A DNA stretch of 64,000 nucleotides. Origin: Microvirga sp. 17 mud 1-3. GTDB lineage: Bacteria; Pseudomonadota; Alphaproteobacteria; Rhizobiales; Beijerinckiaceae. The notes beneath the pieces were generated by a model. That model ran no database searches. It was given only the letters and a program-made list of their open reading frames with translations, and had not been told where the DNA came from. This document shows, one piece after another, positions 8,863 through 16,601 of the stretch. The stretch lies in the NCBI RefSeq assembly GCF_003151255.1, contig NZ_CP029481.1:2356001-2420000 (forward strand), in the 5' to 3' direction. Every line of letters starts with the position of its first letter. Position 1 is the stretch's first letter. The position numbers and the translations under genes are program-made.

Positions 8863-10410
8863 TCATTTCTTCAATCCGATCGTGCGGGCCACGAACAGGT
8901 TGTCAATGTCCGGGGTAAACCCGTCGAGCTTGGGCGAGGACACGATGAGTCCCACATCGTAGGAGTTGGTTGGAATGGCGAACGCGCTCTTCACCAGCAC
9001 ACGGTTGAGGTTGTCGTACGCTGCCTTGACCTCCTCCTGAGAGCCATAGGTGGTATTGACCCGCTCGATCGCCGCCACGTAATCCGGGAATGGATGCGGC
9101 TCCTTCAGGACCGGATTGTCCTTGGTGCGATAAATGCTGTTGGTGGCGACGCGGGACGGAAACTTCTGCACGTTGCCCACGCCACCAAAAGTGGCCTGGT
9201 AGTCACCGGCGAGCTGCGCCTTCACGTATTCGGAACCTTCCAGCACATCGAGCTTTACGTCGATCCCAACCTCGGCCAGCGTGCTCTGCACGATTTGGCT
9301 GATCACCACCGTCGGCTGGTCGGTCCCGTAGACGAGAAGTTTCCAGTTGCTCATCTGCTCCTTCGAGAGCCCCGATTCCGCGAGGAGCGCCTTGGCCTTC
9401 CCGGGGTTGTAGGCAAACTCCTTGAGATAGGCCGCATCGAAGGCCGGGCTCGCGGGCGCCCAAGGAAGCGCGACCGGCTCGCCGAGACCGGCGTAACCGA
9501 CCCGCAGAATACCTTCGCGATCCATCAGGTAGTTGAAGGCCTGGCGGAATTTCTCGTTGTTGAACGGCGGGCGGGTTGTGTTGATGCGGAACACCTGCAC
9601 CAAGGGTCCCGGCCCACGCGTGACGGTGAATCCGGAATCGCGCAGACGTACGGCGCTCCGGGCGCCACCACCATAGATGATATCGGCCGCGCCGGATTCC
9701 AGCGCCGCGCTCGCGGCTGCATCGTCGCTGAAGACCGTGAAACGGATCTCCTGGCTGACGGGCTCGCCCTCGCGCCAATACTTCGGATTGGCCTTGAGCG
9801 TCACGCTCTGGCCGACGGCGCGTCCGGCCAGCATGTAGGCACCGGTGCCGGCGGGCTTGGTCTCAACTGTATCGATGCCGGCCGCCTCGATGGGCATCGT
9901 GAACTGGAGGAGATCGAGGATCTGGCGCTCCGGTACCGAGTTCTTGAAATTGATGACGATGGTCTGCTCGTCCGGCGTCGTCCAATCCTGGACGATGCCC
10001 ATGGTCGCATAGACGTTTTTGCCCTTCGCCGGATCAGACGCTTTTTTGAGCGTTGCGGCCACATCCGCCGAGGTCAGCGGCGCCCCGCTATGGAACAGAA
10101 CCCCTTTCCGCAATGTGACGCGCACCGACTTGTTGTTCTCGCCGATGGACCATTCCGTCGCGAGGCTCGGCACGGCTTTTCCGTCGGCCGTGTATTCGAT
10201 GAGACTGTCGTAGAGGTTCTTGATGAGATGGAAATTGACGAGCGAGAACTGCATCGGGTCGAAGTTGGTCATGTCGGCGACAACCGCGACCCGAAGCGTC
10301 GTGCCCTTGAGCTTCTGCGCATGAGCATGGTCCGGAGCAGCAACGGCCGCCATCGCGGCAAAAGCGAACGCTCCTAGAACTTTGGTGAATGGGATACGCC
10401 TGTTTCTCAT
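8863..10410 (-). CDS. Family 5 ABC transporter substrate-binding protein (second transporter)
   Basis: Secreted binding protein of 515 residues. The ATG at 10410 is chosen because it opens a typical signal peptide (MRNRRIPFTKVLGAFAFAAM, cleavage probably after AHA near residue 31) and is preceded by AGGAGCG. Mature features include KGVLFHSGAPLTSADV and GTGAYML, characteristic of SBP_bac_5. It is the first gene of the second transporter's structural operon and lies downstream of an IclR gene on the same strand, with a 261-base leader between them holding a promoter and palindromes. Ligand unknown. Confidence 0.95.
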   Translation of the reverse strand: MRNRRIPFTKVLGAFAFAAMAAVAAPDHAHAQKLKGTTLRVAVVADMTNFDPMQFSLVNFHLIKNLYDSLIEYTADGKAVPSLATEWSIGENNKSVRVTLRKGVLFHSGAPLTSADVAATLKKASDPAKGKNVYATMGIVQDWTTPDEQTIVINFKNSVPERQILDLLQFTMPIEAAGIDTVETKPAGTGAYMLAGRAVGQSVTLKANPKYWREGEPVSQEIRFTVFSDDAAASAALESGAADIIYGGGARSAVRLRDSGFTVTRGPGPLVQVFRINTTRPPFNNEKFRQAFNYLMDREGILRVGYAGLGEPVALPWAPASPAFDAAYLKEFAYNPGKAKALLAESGLSKEQMSNWKLLVYGTDQPTVVISQIVQSTLAEVGIDVKLDVLEGSEYVKAQLAGDYQATFGGVGNVQKFPSRVATNSIYRTKDNPVLKEPHPFPDYVAAIERVNTTYGSQEEVKAAYDNLNRVLVKSAFAIPTNSYDVGLIVSSPKLDGFTPDIDNLFVARTIGLKK

Positions 10411-10576
10411 GGCAACGCTCCTGGTCCTCTGGTTTATGAACTTTTTCACGTCTTGGGCCTGCCGAGGCGTAACCTCGGCAAAGTCGAAATCCGGCTGCCC
10501 GGCGGCAGCCTTGCCCGACGTTTTGCTCCGCCTCCCCACGTTACGCCGGGTTTTCCTGGTCGTGACGTCACGGAGT

Positions 10577-10641
10577 TGCATCGTTTAGAATGCACGACGG
10601 GCCGTGCGACTAGGCTAGAAGCCGGTTGGCGCTAAGGTCAA
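10577..10641 (-). promoter_or_regulatory. Putative promoter with two adjacent palindromes ahead of the binding-protein operon
   Basis: Reading the - strand, TTGACC (10641-10636) and TAGCCT (10617-10612) are spaced 18 bases, a plausible sigma-70 promoter. Just downstream lie two perfect inverted repeats: GCACG-N6-CGTGC (10592-10607) and TGCAT-N8-ATGCA (10577-10594), partly overlapping. Their position around and just after the expected start of transcription fits a repressor operator. The IclR protein encoded next door is the obvious candidate ligand, by inference only. Confidence 0.4.
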
Positions 10642-10671
10642 CGCCACCCGGTTTCGCCTTGAGAAACAACC

Positions 10672-11469
10672 TCAGGCAAGCCCAACCGTGTCGAAGCGCC
10701 TGTTTCCGTAGATCTTCTCAACGATCCGATTGGCGGACGCCCTCAAGGCAGCGGCGGCTTCAAGGCGGCGCGTTGGCGCCAGGCGCGGCTCCGGGGCAGA
10801 CAGGCTGATGGCAGCGACCGGCCGCCCGCAATCATCGAGGATGGGCACGCCGATGCACATGTGGCCGTCTTCATTCTCGCCCATGTCCAGCGCATATCCC
10901 TGCTGACGAATGTGATCGACCTGCCTGCGCAGGAAGCGGCCGTCCGTCACGGTGTGGATCGTCCGTGCCGGGAGAAGCGGCATACAAAGTGCTTCAAATT
11001 CGTCGTCAGGGAGATGCGCCGCAATGGCCTTTCCCAGCGAGGTGGAGTGGATCGGATGGCGCTGCCCCACCCGTGCCTCCGTCCGCGGCGCGCGGCCCCG
11101 GTCGACGATATCGATGTAGACAATGGCCTTCTGCGCCAGAATGGCGAGATTGATCGTTTCACCGAACCGTTCGGAGAGATCGTGCATTTCCGGCTGCACG
11201 GCATTACGGAGCCGTTGCAGGCTGCGGTCGACATCAGCAAGGTGACGAAAGCGCGGCCCCGCGCGATAGCGGTCACGATGCAGATCGTATTCCAGGAAGG
11301 AGGCGGCGGAAAGCGTCTGGAGATATCGGAAGACGGTGGTCTTAGGCAGCTTGAGTCCTTTGACTGTCTCCGTCAGGGTCACGTCCCGCCCCTGCTTCGT
11401 CACGTAGTCGAGCACCTCCAGCGCCTTCATCACCGGCTGAACGATGTAGTCTTGGCCGTCCTTACGCAT
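10672..11469 (-). CDS. IclR-family transcriptional regulator
   Basis: A 265-residue regulator starting at ATG 11469, preceded by a strong GGAGGA ribosome site. An N-terminal winged helix-turn-helix (about residues 10-70, with the recognition segment LPKTTVFRYLQTL) is followed by the IclR effector domain (about 85-255, including TSLGKAIAAHLP and a late GVPILDDCGRPVAAISLSAP segment). IclR proteins usually control adjacent catabolic or transport operons in response to a pathway metabolite. Here it sits between the transporter operon and a dehydratase-like/MlrC-like gene pair on the same strand, so it probably regulates this locus. Confidence 0.93.
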   Translation of the reverse strand: MRKDGQDYIVQPVMKALEVLDYVTKQGRDVTLTETVKGLKLPKTTVFRYLQTLSAASFLEYDLHRDRYRAGPRFRHLADVDRSLQRLRNAVQPEMHDLSERFGETINLAILAQKAIVYIDIVDRGRAPRTEARVGQRHPIHSTSLGKAIAAHLPDDEFEALCMPLLPARTIHTVTDGRFLRRQVDHIRQQGYALDMGENEDGHMCIGVPILDDCGRPVAAISLSAPEPRLAPTRRLEAAAALRASANRIVEKIYGNRRFDTVGLA

Positions 11470-11530
11470 CGGTCTCCTCCACATCGGGCCGGAAGCGGCT
11501 CCGGCCCTCGCCATCTCCCCCGTCGGGGCT

Positions 11531-12832
11531 TCAGAAGAACGTCTTCACCGCCTTGAGAACATTGTAGTCCTCGTCGACGGCCAGCAGCAGTGACCAACGG
11601 TCGAAGGTCGTGCATGGGTGGCCGATGCCGAACCCTACGAGGTCACCGACCTGGAGATCGCTGCCCTCCGGCAATTCCAGATGACAATGCTGATCATTGA
11701 GGGCGGCGGTCTTGTACCCGGGCGGCATCGGCCGAGGCCCCTCCATCGCGCTGCCTGGACGGTACCAGTATTGAGGAATCGGCAGGCCCGCATCGAAGCC
11801 GACATCGCGCTTGCCCATGGACAGGAGAGCCCGCCTCGCCTCAGGCACGGATTGAACCTGTGCCCAGACCTCAAGGGCCGGAACGAGACCGCCCGGTGGC
11901 AGGGTAAGCCGGGTCTGCTGACAGATCCGCTCGAAGGCAGCCGCGTAACCCATGCAGTCATGCGTCAGATAGCAGCCGGACCGCAGCACCCGCAGGACCG
12001 GCGCCGGGAAGTCGTGGGCGTTGAAGCGCTCACCGACCCGATCGAAGAAGGCAGATCCGCCGGCGCTGATGATGACCGATCCGCTGCTTGGCAGCAGGCC
12101 CTCTGTGATGGCCTGCCGCGCAAGGTCGGCGACCACGTCCAGAAGCTCGTCTGCTGCCTCTGGGGTCGGCAACAGGCCCTCGAAGCATTCGAATCCAGCG
12201 AGTGCGAGCCCCTCCGTCGCGGCGATCTTTCGGGCAAGCGCCAGCGCCGTCTCCGGGGTGCGGGCACCGGTGCGTCCGCCCGGGAACCCGACCTCCACGA
12301 GCACGCGCAGCGGATTGTCTGCGGGCGGCTGAGCACGGCCCGCCCCTTCGGCAAGCTGTCTCAGCCCCTCTTCCCCGTCCACGAGACAATAGAGCTCGAA
12401 TTCTCTGTCCGCGAGGGCGGCGAAACAGGCATCCACGGCCTGCCGGCCGATTGGCTGATTAGCCATCAGGACGCGGCGTACGCCGAAATGCCGGCACACC
12501 TGCATCTGCTGAACCGTGGCGACCGTGATCGCCCAGGCACCGTCGGCAATCTGCAGGTCGAACAGGTAAGGCGCCATGGTGGTTTTGCCATGGGGAGCGA
12601 TCACCAGCCCGTTCGCCTCTGTGAATGCAGCCATCCAGGCGCTGTTGGCCTCCACACGGGCCTGGCGGATCACCGCCGCCGGCATCGGCACGTCGCCTCT
12701 CAGAACATTCCAACCCTGGGCGCCGATATCTCCAAGCCGCAATGCGGGCGCGTCGAAGGGAAGACCCTTGGTGAGTGGGTCAACCGTTTGCGCATCGAGC
12801 GCCGCGATATCGAGACGGGGAATCAAAGCCAT
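11531..12832 (-). CDS. PLP-dependent D-amino-acid dehydratase-like enzyme (alanine racemase fold, D-serine dehydratase type)
   Basis: A 433-residue fold-type III PLP enzyme. The lysine expected to bind PLP is K83 in APHGKTTMAP, at the end of the first beta strand as in alanine racemase and D-threonine aldolase relatives. The C-terminal domain contains H405-P-C407 in GIGHPCTTFDRW, matching the zinc-binding His/Cys pair of eukaryotic-type D-serine dehydratase. Likely reaction: zinc- and PLP-dependent deamination of a D-3-hydroxy amino acid to a 2-oxo acid. The substrate is not determined; D-serine, D-threonine and D-threo-3-hydroxyaspartate are family precedents. Its start overlaps the end of the upstream MlrC-like gene by ten bases. 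Confidence 0.85.
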   Translation of the reverse strand: MALIPRLDIAALDAQTVDPLTKGLPFDAPALRLGDIGAQGWNVLRGDVPMPAAVIRQARVEANSAWMAAFTEANGLVIAPHGKTTMAPYLFDLQIADGAWAITVATVQQMQVCRHFGVRRVLMANQPIGRQAVDACFAALADREFELYCLVDGEEGLRQLAEGAGRAQPPADNPLRVLVEVGFPGGRTGARTPETALALARKIAATEGLALAGFECFEGLLPTPEAADELLDVVADLARQAITEGLLPSSGSVIISAGGSAFFDRVGERFNAHDFPAPVLRVLRSGCYLTHDCMGYAAAFERICQQTRLTLPPGGLVPALEVWAQVQSVPEARRALLSMGKRDVGFDAGLPIPQYWYRPGSAMEGPRPMPPGYKTAALNDQHCHLELPEGSDLQVGDLVGFGIGHPCTTFDRWSLLLAVDEDYNVLKAVKTFF

Positions 12833-14286
12833 GGGTGGGGATCCAGAGGAGCTAGCGGGCGACGCGCCTTACGATACTCGACCTTTGTCGCATCGTAGGG
12901 ATAGGGGCCGCCGGTATTGAGATAATGGACTTTCGCGGCAATCGGCGCGAAGGCCGCGTAGAAGTGGTTGGATGACTTGACCACGACGATCTTCTTCCGC
13001 GCAAGATCGATGCCTAGCTTTGTAAAGGCAGGCGGACTGAAAGTCTGGGCTCTTCCGCTTACGAGCACGACGTCGAGCTCCCCGATAGAGATGGCCGCAG
13101 CCGGACCGAGCGAGACGACGCTCTCCTCGAAGGGGATCATAAGCTCGTCGCTCACTCCCTTCACGACGACTTCCGCGTCAATGGGCGAGCCCGATTGTGG
13201 GGTCGCCTTGCCGCAGAAGCGCAAGGGGATGCGGGCTCCAACCCCGGCAGCACGACAGAGGGATACGGCCACCGGGTCCCACAGCGCGCCGATAGCGGCC
13301 GGAATATCCGGATGTTTCAGGAGCGTCTCGATCATCACGGTCGAGTCCCCGGCAACCCCGCCGCCCGGATTATCCCACCGGTCGGCGAAGACGATCGGCT
13401 GTCCCGGCTCCGCGAGCGCCTGCTCGACCGCCTCCTCGGGCGTATAATGATACGGTCCGGGCGCCTTGCGTTGCCACCCGAGGATCTCCCGACCGAGGGA
13501 CTCAGCCAGCGCGTCTGCCTTTGAGCGGTTCTCCTCACCATCGGCGATAACAAGCACCTTGGTGCCAACGTCGTAGACATCAGCGGCCTGAAAGCCGTGA
13601 GCGACGGAAATGCTGAGAATACCGTCCCTGCCCTCCATGGCCATGATACGGTCCACAAAACTGCGGCCGGGCTCGCTGCTCGTCATGAATCCCGACATGG
13701 AGCGGCAATCGAAGACGGCGGGAACAGGCTTCACCTCGCGGCGGGCGGCCCGCAGGCAGAGGTCGACGAGATCCTCCGCCCTATCGAGGAAGTCAATGTG
13801 CGGGAATTCCTTGAAGGCCAGAAGTACGTCGGCGGCCGCGACACGCTTCTGTGTGAGGTGGCAATGCATGTCGAGTTCAGCGCCGATCACGCAATCGGGC
13901 CCGACCATTTCGCGAACCCTTGCCAGAAGGTCTCCCTCGCAATCGTCATAATCGCGCGCGACCATGGCGCCGTGCAGACCGAACAGAGCAACATCGACAG
14001 GCATGGCCGCCTTGAGCTGACCGAGGATCTCGTCCCGCAGGGATTCGTACGCCTCCCGTGAGACCAGTCCCGCTGGTTCTGCCCATGTGGCCGTGCCTTC
14101 GATCAGCGTGAAACCATCCGTTTCAGCCCGCCGTCGCGCAGCGACCATCGGCGCGGAGCAGAGCGTCGGAGTCGGCGGGTGCTCTCCGGGCGGGCAATAG
14201 AAAGCCTCCTCAAAGGCGCGGCGATCGACGAACAGCGGCGAGAAGGTGTTCGTCTCGGTGGCGAGCGAAGCAACGAAGACACGCAA
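12823..14286 (-). CDS. M81 family (MlrC-like) metallohydrolase, paralogue 1
   Basis: A 487-residue protein with a DUF1485/MlrC N-terminal domain and an MlrC C-terminal domain. It opens with LRVFVASLATETNTFSP, and carries GLHGAMVARDYDDCEGDLL, ELDMHCH and FPHIDFLDRAEDL, whose acidic and histidine residues probably bind metal. I place the start at TTG 14286 because GGAGGG lies five bases upstream and a promoter-like pair sits just before it; an in-frame ATG at 14313 lacks a ribosome site. The family founder is the Sphingomonas enzyme that hydrolyses linearised microcystin; most members have no known substrate. First gene of the - strand catabolic cluster. Confidence 0.88.
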   Translation of the reverse strand: MRVFVASLATETNTFSPLFVDRRAFEEAFYCPPGEHPPTPTLCSAPMVAARRRAETDGFTLIEGTATWAEPAGLVSREAYESLRDEILGQLKAAMPVDVALFGLHGAMVARDYDDCEGDLLARVREMVGPDCVIGAELDMHCHLTQKRVAAADVLLAFKEFPHIDFLDRAEDLVDLCLRAARREVKPVPAVFDCRSMSGFMTSSEPGRSFVDRIMAMEGRDGILSISVAHGFQAADVYDVGTKVLVIADGEENRSKADALAESLGREILGWQRKAPGPYHYTPEEAVEQALAEPGQPIVFADRWDNPGGGVAGDSTVMIETLLKHPDIPAAIGALWDPVAVSLCRAAGVGARIPLRFCGKATPQSGSPIDAEVVVKGVSDELMIPFEESVVSLGPAAAISIGELDVVLVSGRAQTFSPPAFTKLGIDLARKKIVVVKSSNHFYAAFAPIAAKVHYLNTGGPYPYDATKVEYRKARRPLAPLDPHPWL

Positions 14287-14608
14287 ATCTGACCCTCCGA
14301 AGCGATGTTCCATATTGTAGTATGCTGCTCTCGAACATCGCCACAAGATTAACCGCTAGGATTTTCGCCATGTCAACTACTCTCATGTTGTAGCGACTGT
14401 TTCGATTGAAATGATGACTTGCGTGACGCCGAACGTTCGTGTTCACTTCTCCGGCCACGTAACTCGTTGTGGTTCTATAATGTAGGATGGCCTGAACAGA
14501 CATCGCCTGCGATGTCCCGTGAAGGCCTCCCGGACGGAGATGCGTCCGTCAGAGGACAAGGTCAGCTGCGGCTGATGGGGAACGTCGATTTCAGCCTGGA
14601 TACATCAA
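14287..14608. promoter_or_regulatory. Divergent regulatory region between two MlrC-like genes
   Basis: This 322-base gap separates the - strand cluster from the + strand cluster and is less GC-rich than its flanks. On the - strand TTGTGG (14346-14341) and TACTAC (14322-14317) are 18 bases apart, giving an expected start about 20 bases before TTG 14286. On the + strand TATAAT occurs at 14476-14481 without a convincing -35. A perfect palindrome CGAACGTTCG lies at 14430-14439, centrally placed as an operator for both directions would be. No coding signal was found. Confidence 0.45.
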
Positions 14609-16108
14609 ATGGCCAAGCGCAGGATTCTGTTTGCGGGTCTCTTCCATGAGACCCACACATTCGTCGATGAGATCACGGGACTCGACGATTTCACTGTCTA
14701 TCGCGGCGAGGAGATTCTCCGCCGACGCGGCGACGGCTCGACCACGGACGGATTTCTCGAGGTCGCCGAAGCTCGTGGCTGGGAAGTAGTGCCGATCTGC
14801 GAATATGCGGCCCTGCCATCCGGCACCGTGGATCATGCGGTGTTCGAGACATACTGCGCCGAGGTCGAGAGCGGGTTGCGCCAAGCCCTCGCGGGCACCG
14901 GACTTGATGGAATCTGGCTCGGGCTGCACGGGGCCATGGTGACGACTGAGTGCGAGGATCCCGAAGGGGAGCTGCTTGCCCGCCTGCGCTCAGTTCCAGG
15001 CGCAGAGAACCTTCCGGTCTTCGGCGTATTCGACCTGCACGCCACCTTCACGGCCAAAATGGCGCAGCACGCCAACGGCCTTGTCGCCTATAGGGAAAAT
15101 CCGCACTCAGACGCTCGCGAATCCGCGGTCCGCTCGGCCCATCTCCTCGCGCGGGCGCTCGATGAGGGGAGCTCGCCACGGATGTACGCTCGCATCGCTC
15201 CGATCATGTGGCCCCCGCCGGGGACCGGGACGGCGGACAGTCCGATGCGCGACCTTGCGGCTCTCGCACGGCAGATCGAGGCGGAAAACCCGGACATCTG
15301 GGTCGCGAACATTGTCGCTGGTTACGCCTTCTCGGACGTTCCCGATGCGGGCGTCGCCTTCTCGGTCGCGACGACTGGCGAGGAGGCTGGCGCGACAGAC
15401 GCCCTCGACCGGCTTGAGGCGCTCGCGATCTCCATGCGTGAGCTCGGCCTTCCCCAGGAATGGGATCTCGACCAGGCATTAGCTGAGATCAGCACTCGCG
15501 ACGGTGGCCCCTGGATCGTTGTCGAACCGGCCGACAATATCGGTGGTGGCGCGCCCGGAGACGACACGGCGGTCCTGCGCGGCTTCCTGCGCCATGGTCT
15601 ACGCAACTGCGCCGTGGCAATCGCCGATGCCGCAGCCGTGCAAAGCCTCGCAGATGCCAAGCAGGGCGAAAAGCGACGCCTGTCGATCGGCGGCAAGGGC
15701 AGCCGTCTCGGGGCCGCTCCCCTCGAGGTAGACGCGGAGTTCATCAGTCGCAGTGACGGCCGCTTCACGTTGGAAGACCGCAATAGCCACCTTGCAGCCT
15801 CCCGCGGCATCCATTTCTCGATGGGTCCCTCGGCCGTTATTCGCGTCGACGGCGTCACTGTGCTGTTGACCAGCCGCAAGACGCCGCCTTTCGATCTGGC
15901 CCAATTCCGCTCCCAGGGGATCATCCCCGAGGACCTCTTCGCCATCGGGGTGAAAGCGGCCGTTGCTCATCGGAAGGCTTATGATCCCATCATGGCTGGA
16001 AGCTACACCGTCAGCACGCCCGGGCCCTGCACCAGCGCCATTGCGACGCTCGACTATCGCCGCCTGCGCAAACCTGTTTTCCCCATCAGCGATCGGAGCA
16101 CCCAATGA
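14609..16108 (+). CDS. M81 family (MlrC-like) metallohydrolase, paralogue 2
   Basis: A 499-residue member of the same family as the divergent neighbour but clearly more distant from it than the third copy is. Recognisable elements are RILFAGLFHETHTFVDE at the N-terminus, GLHGAMVTTECEDPEGELL, VFDLHATF (Asp and His ligands), YRENPHSDARESAVR, and GGGAPGDDTAVLRGFL near residue 315. The C-terminal domain includes VTVLLTSRKTPPFD. It begins a + strand run whose next gene starts within its stop (ATGA). Probable metal-dependent amide or peptide hydrolase; substrate unknown. Confidence 0.88.
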   Translation: MAKRRILFAGLFHETHTFVDEITGLDDFTVYRGEEILRRRGDGSTTDGFLEVAEARGWEVVPICEYAALPSGTVDHAVFETYCAEVESGLRQALAGTGLDGIWLGLHGAMVTTECEDPEGELLARLRSVPGAENLPVFGVFDLHATFTAKMAQHANGLVAYRENPHSDARESAVRSAHLLARALDEGSSPRMYARIAPIMWPPPGTGTADSPMRDLAALARQIEAENPDIWVANIVAGYAFSDVPDAGVAFSVATTGEEAGATDALDRLEALAISMRELGLPQEWDLDQALAEISTRDGGPWIVVEPADNIGGGAPGDDTAVLRGFLRHGLRNCAVAIADAAAVQSLADAKQGEKRRLSIGGKGSRLGAAPLEVDAEFISRSDGRFTLEDRNSHLAASRGIHFSMGPSAVIRVDGVTVLLTSRKTPPFDLAQFRSQGIIPEDLFAIGVKAAVAHRKAYDPIMAGSYTVSTPGPCTSAIATLDYRRLRKPVFPISDRSTQ

Positions 16109-16494
16109 GCATCGAATATCCCGGCAAATCGGACACGCCGCGCTCGCACCTCCCCTTCAGCCCTGCGACCCAGGTCGGCGATCTTCTCTTCGTCTCCGGA
16201 CAGGCTTCGGTCGACGTCACAGGAAAAATCGTCTCGGATACATTCGAGGGCGAGATGCGACGTTCCATCGAGAACTTGCGAAAGGTTCTGGAGGATGCCG
16301 ATAGCGACCTTGCTCATGTGGTGCAGACCCGCAACTACGTCCGCGATCCAGAGGACGTAGCGGAGTTCAACCGGATTTACCGTGAGTACTTCTCTGCCCC
16401 CTTCCCGGCTCGCACGACCATCACGAATTGCCTCGGGCCCAACCTTCGCTACGAGATCGATTGCGTGGCGGTCGTGAAGACGAAGCGTAGCTGA
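16105..16494 (+). CDS. RidA family protein (YjgF/YER057c/UK114)
   Basis: A 129-residue protein starting in the stop of the upstream MlrC-like gene. It shows the trimeric RidA fold pattern: DLLFVSGQASVD, then NLRKVLEDADSDLAHVVQTRNYV, and the ARTTITNC segment with the conserved active-site arginine. RidA proteins hydrolyse reactive enamine/imine intermediates such as 2-aminoacrylate released by PLP dehydratases. Its placement in a cluster with a D-serine-dehydratase-like enzyme suggests it clears that enzyme's product. Some RidA-like proteins act instead as pathway deaminases, which remains possible here. Confidence 0.92.
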   Translation: MSIEYPGKSDTPRSHLPFSPATQVGDLLFVSGQASVDVTGKIVSDTFEGEMRRSIENLRKVLEDADSDLAHVVQTRNYVRDPEDVAEFNRIYREYFSAPFPARTTITNCLGPNLRYEIDCVAVVKTKRS

Positions 16495-16498
16495 ATAT

Positions 16499-16533
16499 CC
16501 CGTTCCGCGCGGGTTTCCGCCCCGCGGAACGGG
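16499..16533 (+). terminator. Strong GC hairpin after the RidA gene
   Basis: An 11-base perfect stem (CCCGTTCCGCG at 16499-16509 with CGCGGAACGGG at 16523-16533), whose loop can pair further, starts four bases after the RidA stop. It is followed by a mixed CAAGCATTTACTTT tract rather than a clean T run. It may attenuate transcription or protect the 3' end of the mlrC2-ridA message before the aminotransferase gene. Confidence 0.45.
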
Positions 16534-16601
16534 CAAGCATTTACTTTGCGGGTCGGCTCGGGCCTGTTGTTGCAAAATCCCCTGAGGAGCATTCAAGCCA
16601 C

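Noticed and set aside
8518..10377. 619-codon + strand open frame opposite the second binding-protein and fused ATPase genes
   Set aside because: It mirrors well-recognised - strand genes, and its translation has no domain; a long antisense frame is expected in GC-rich DNA.
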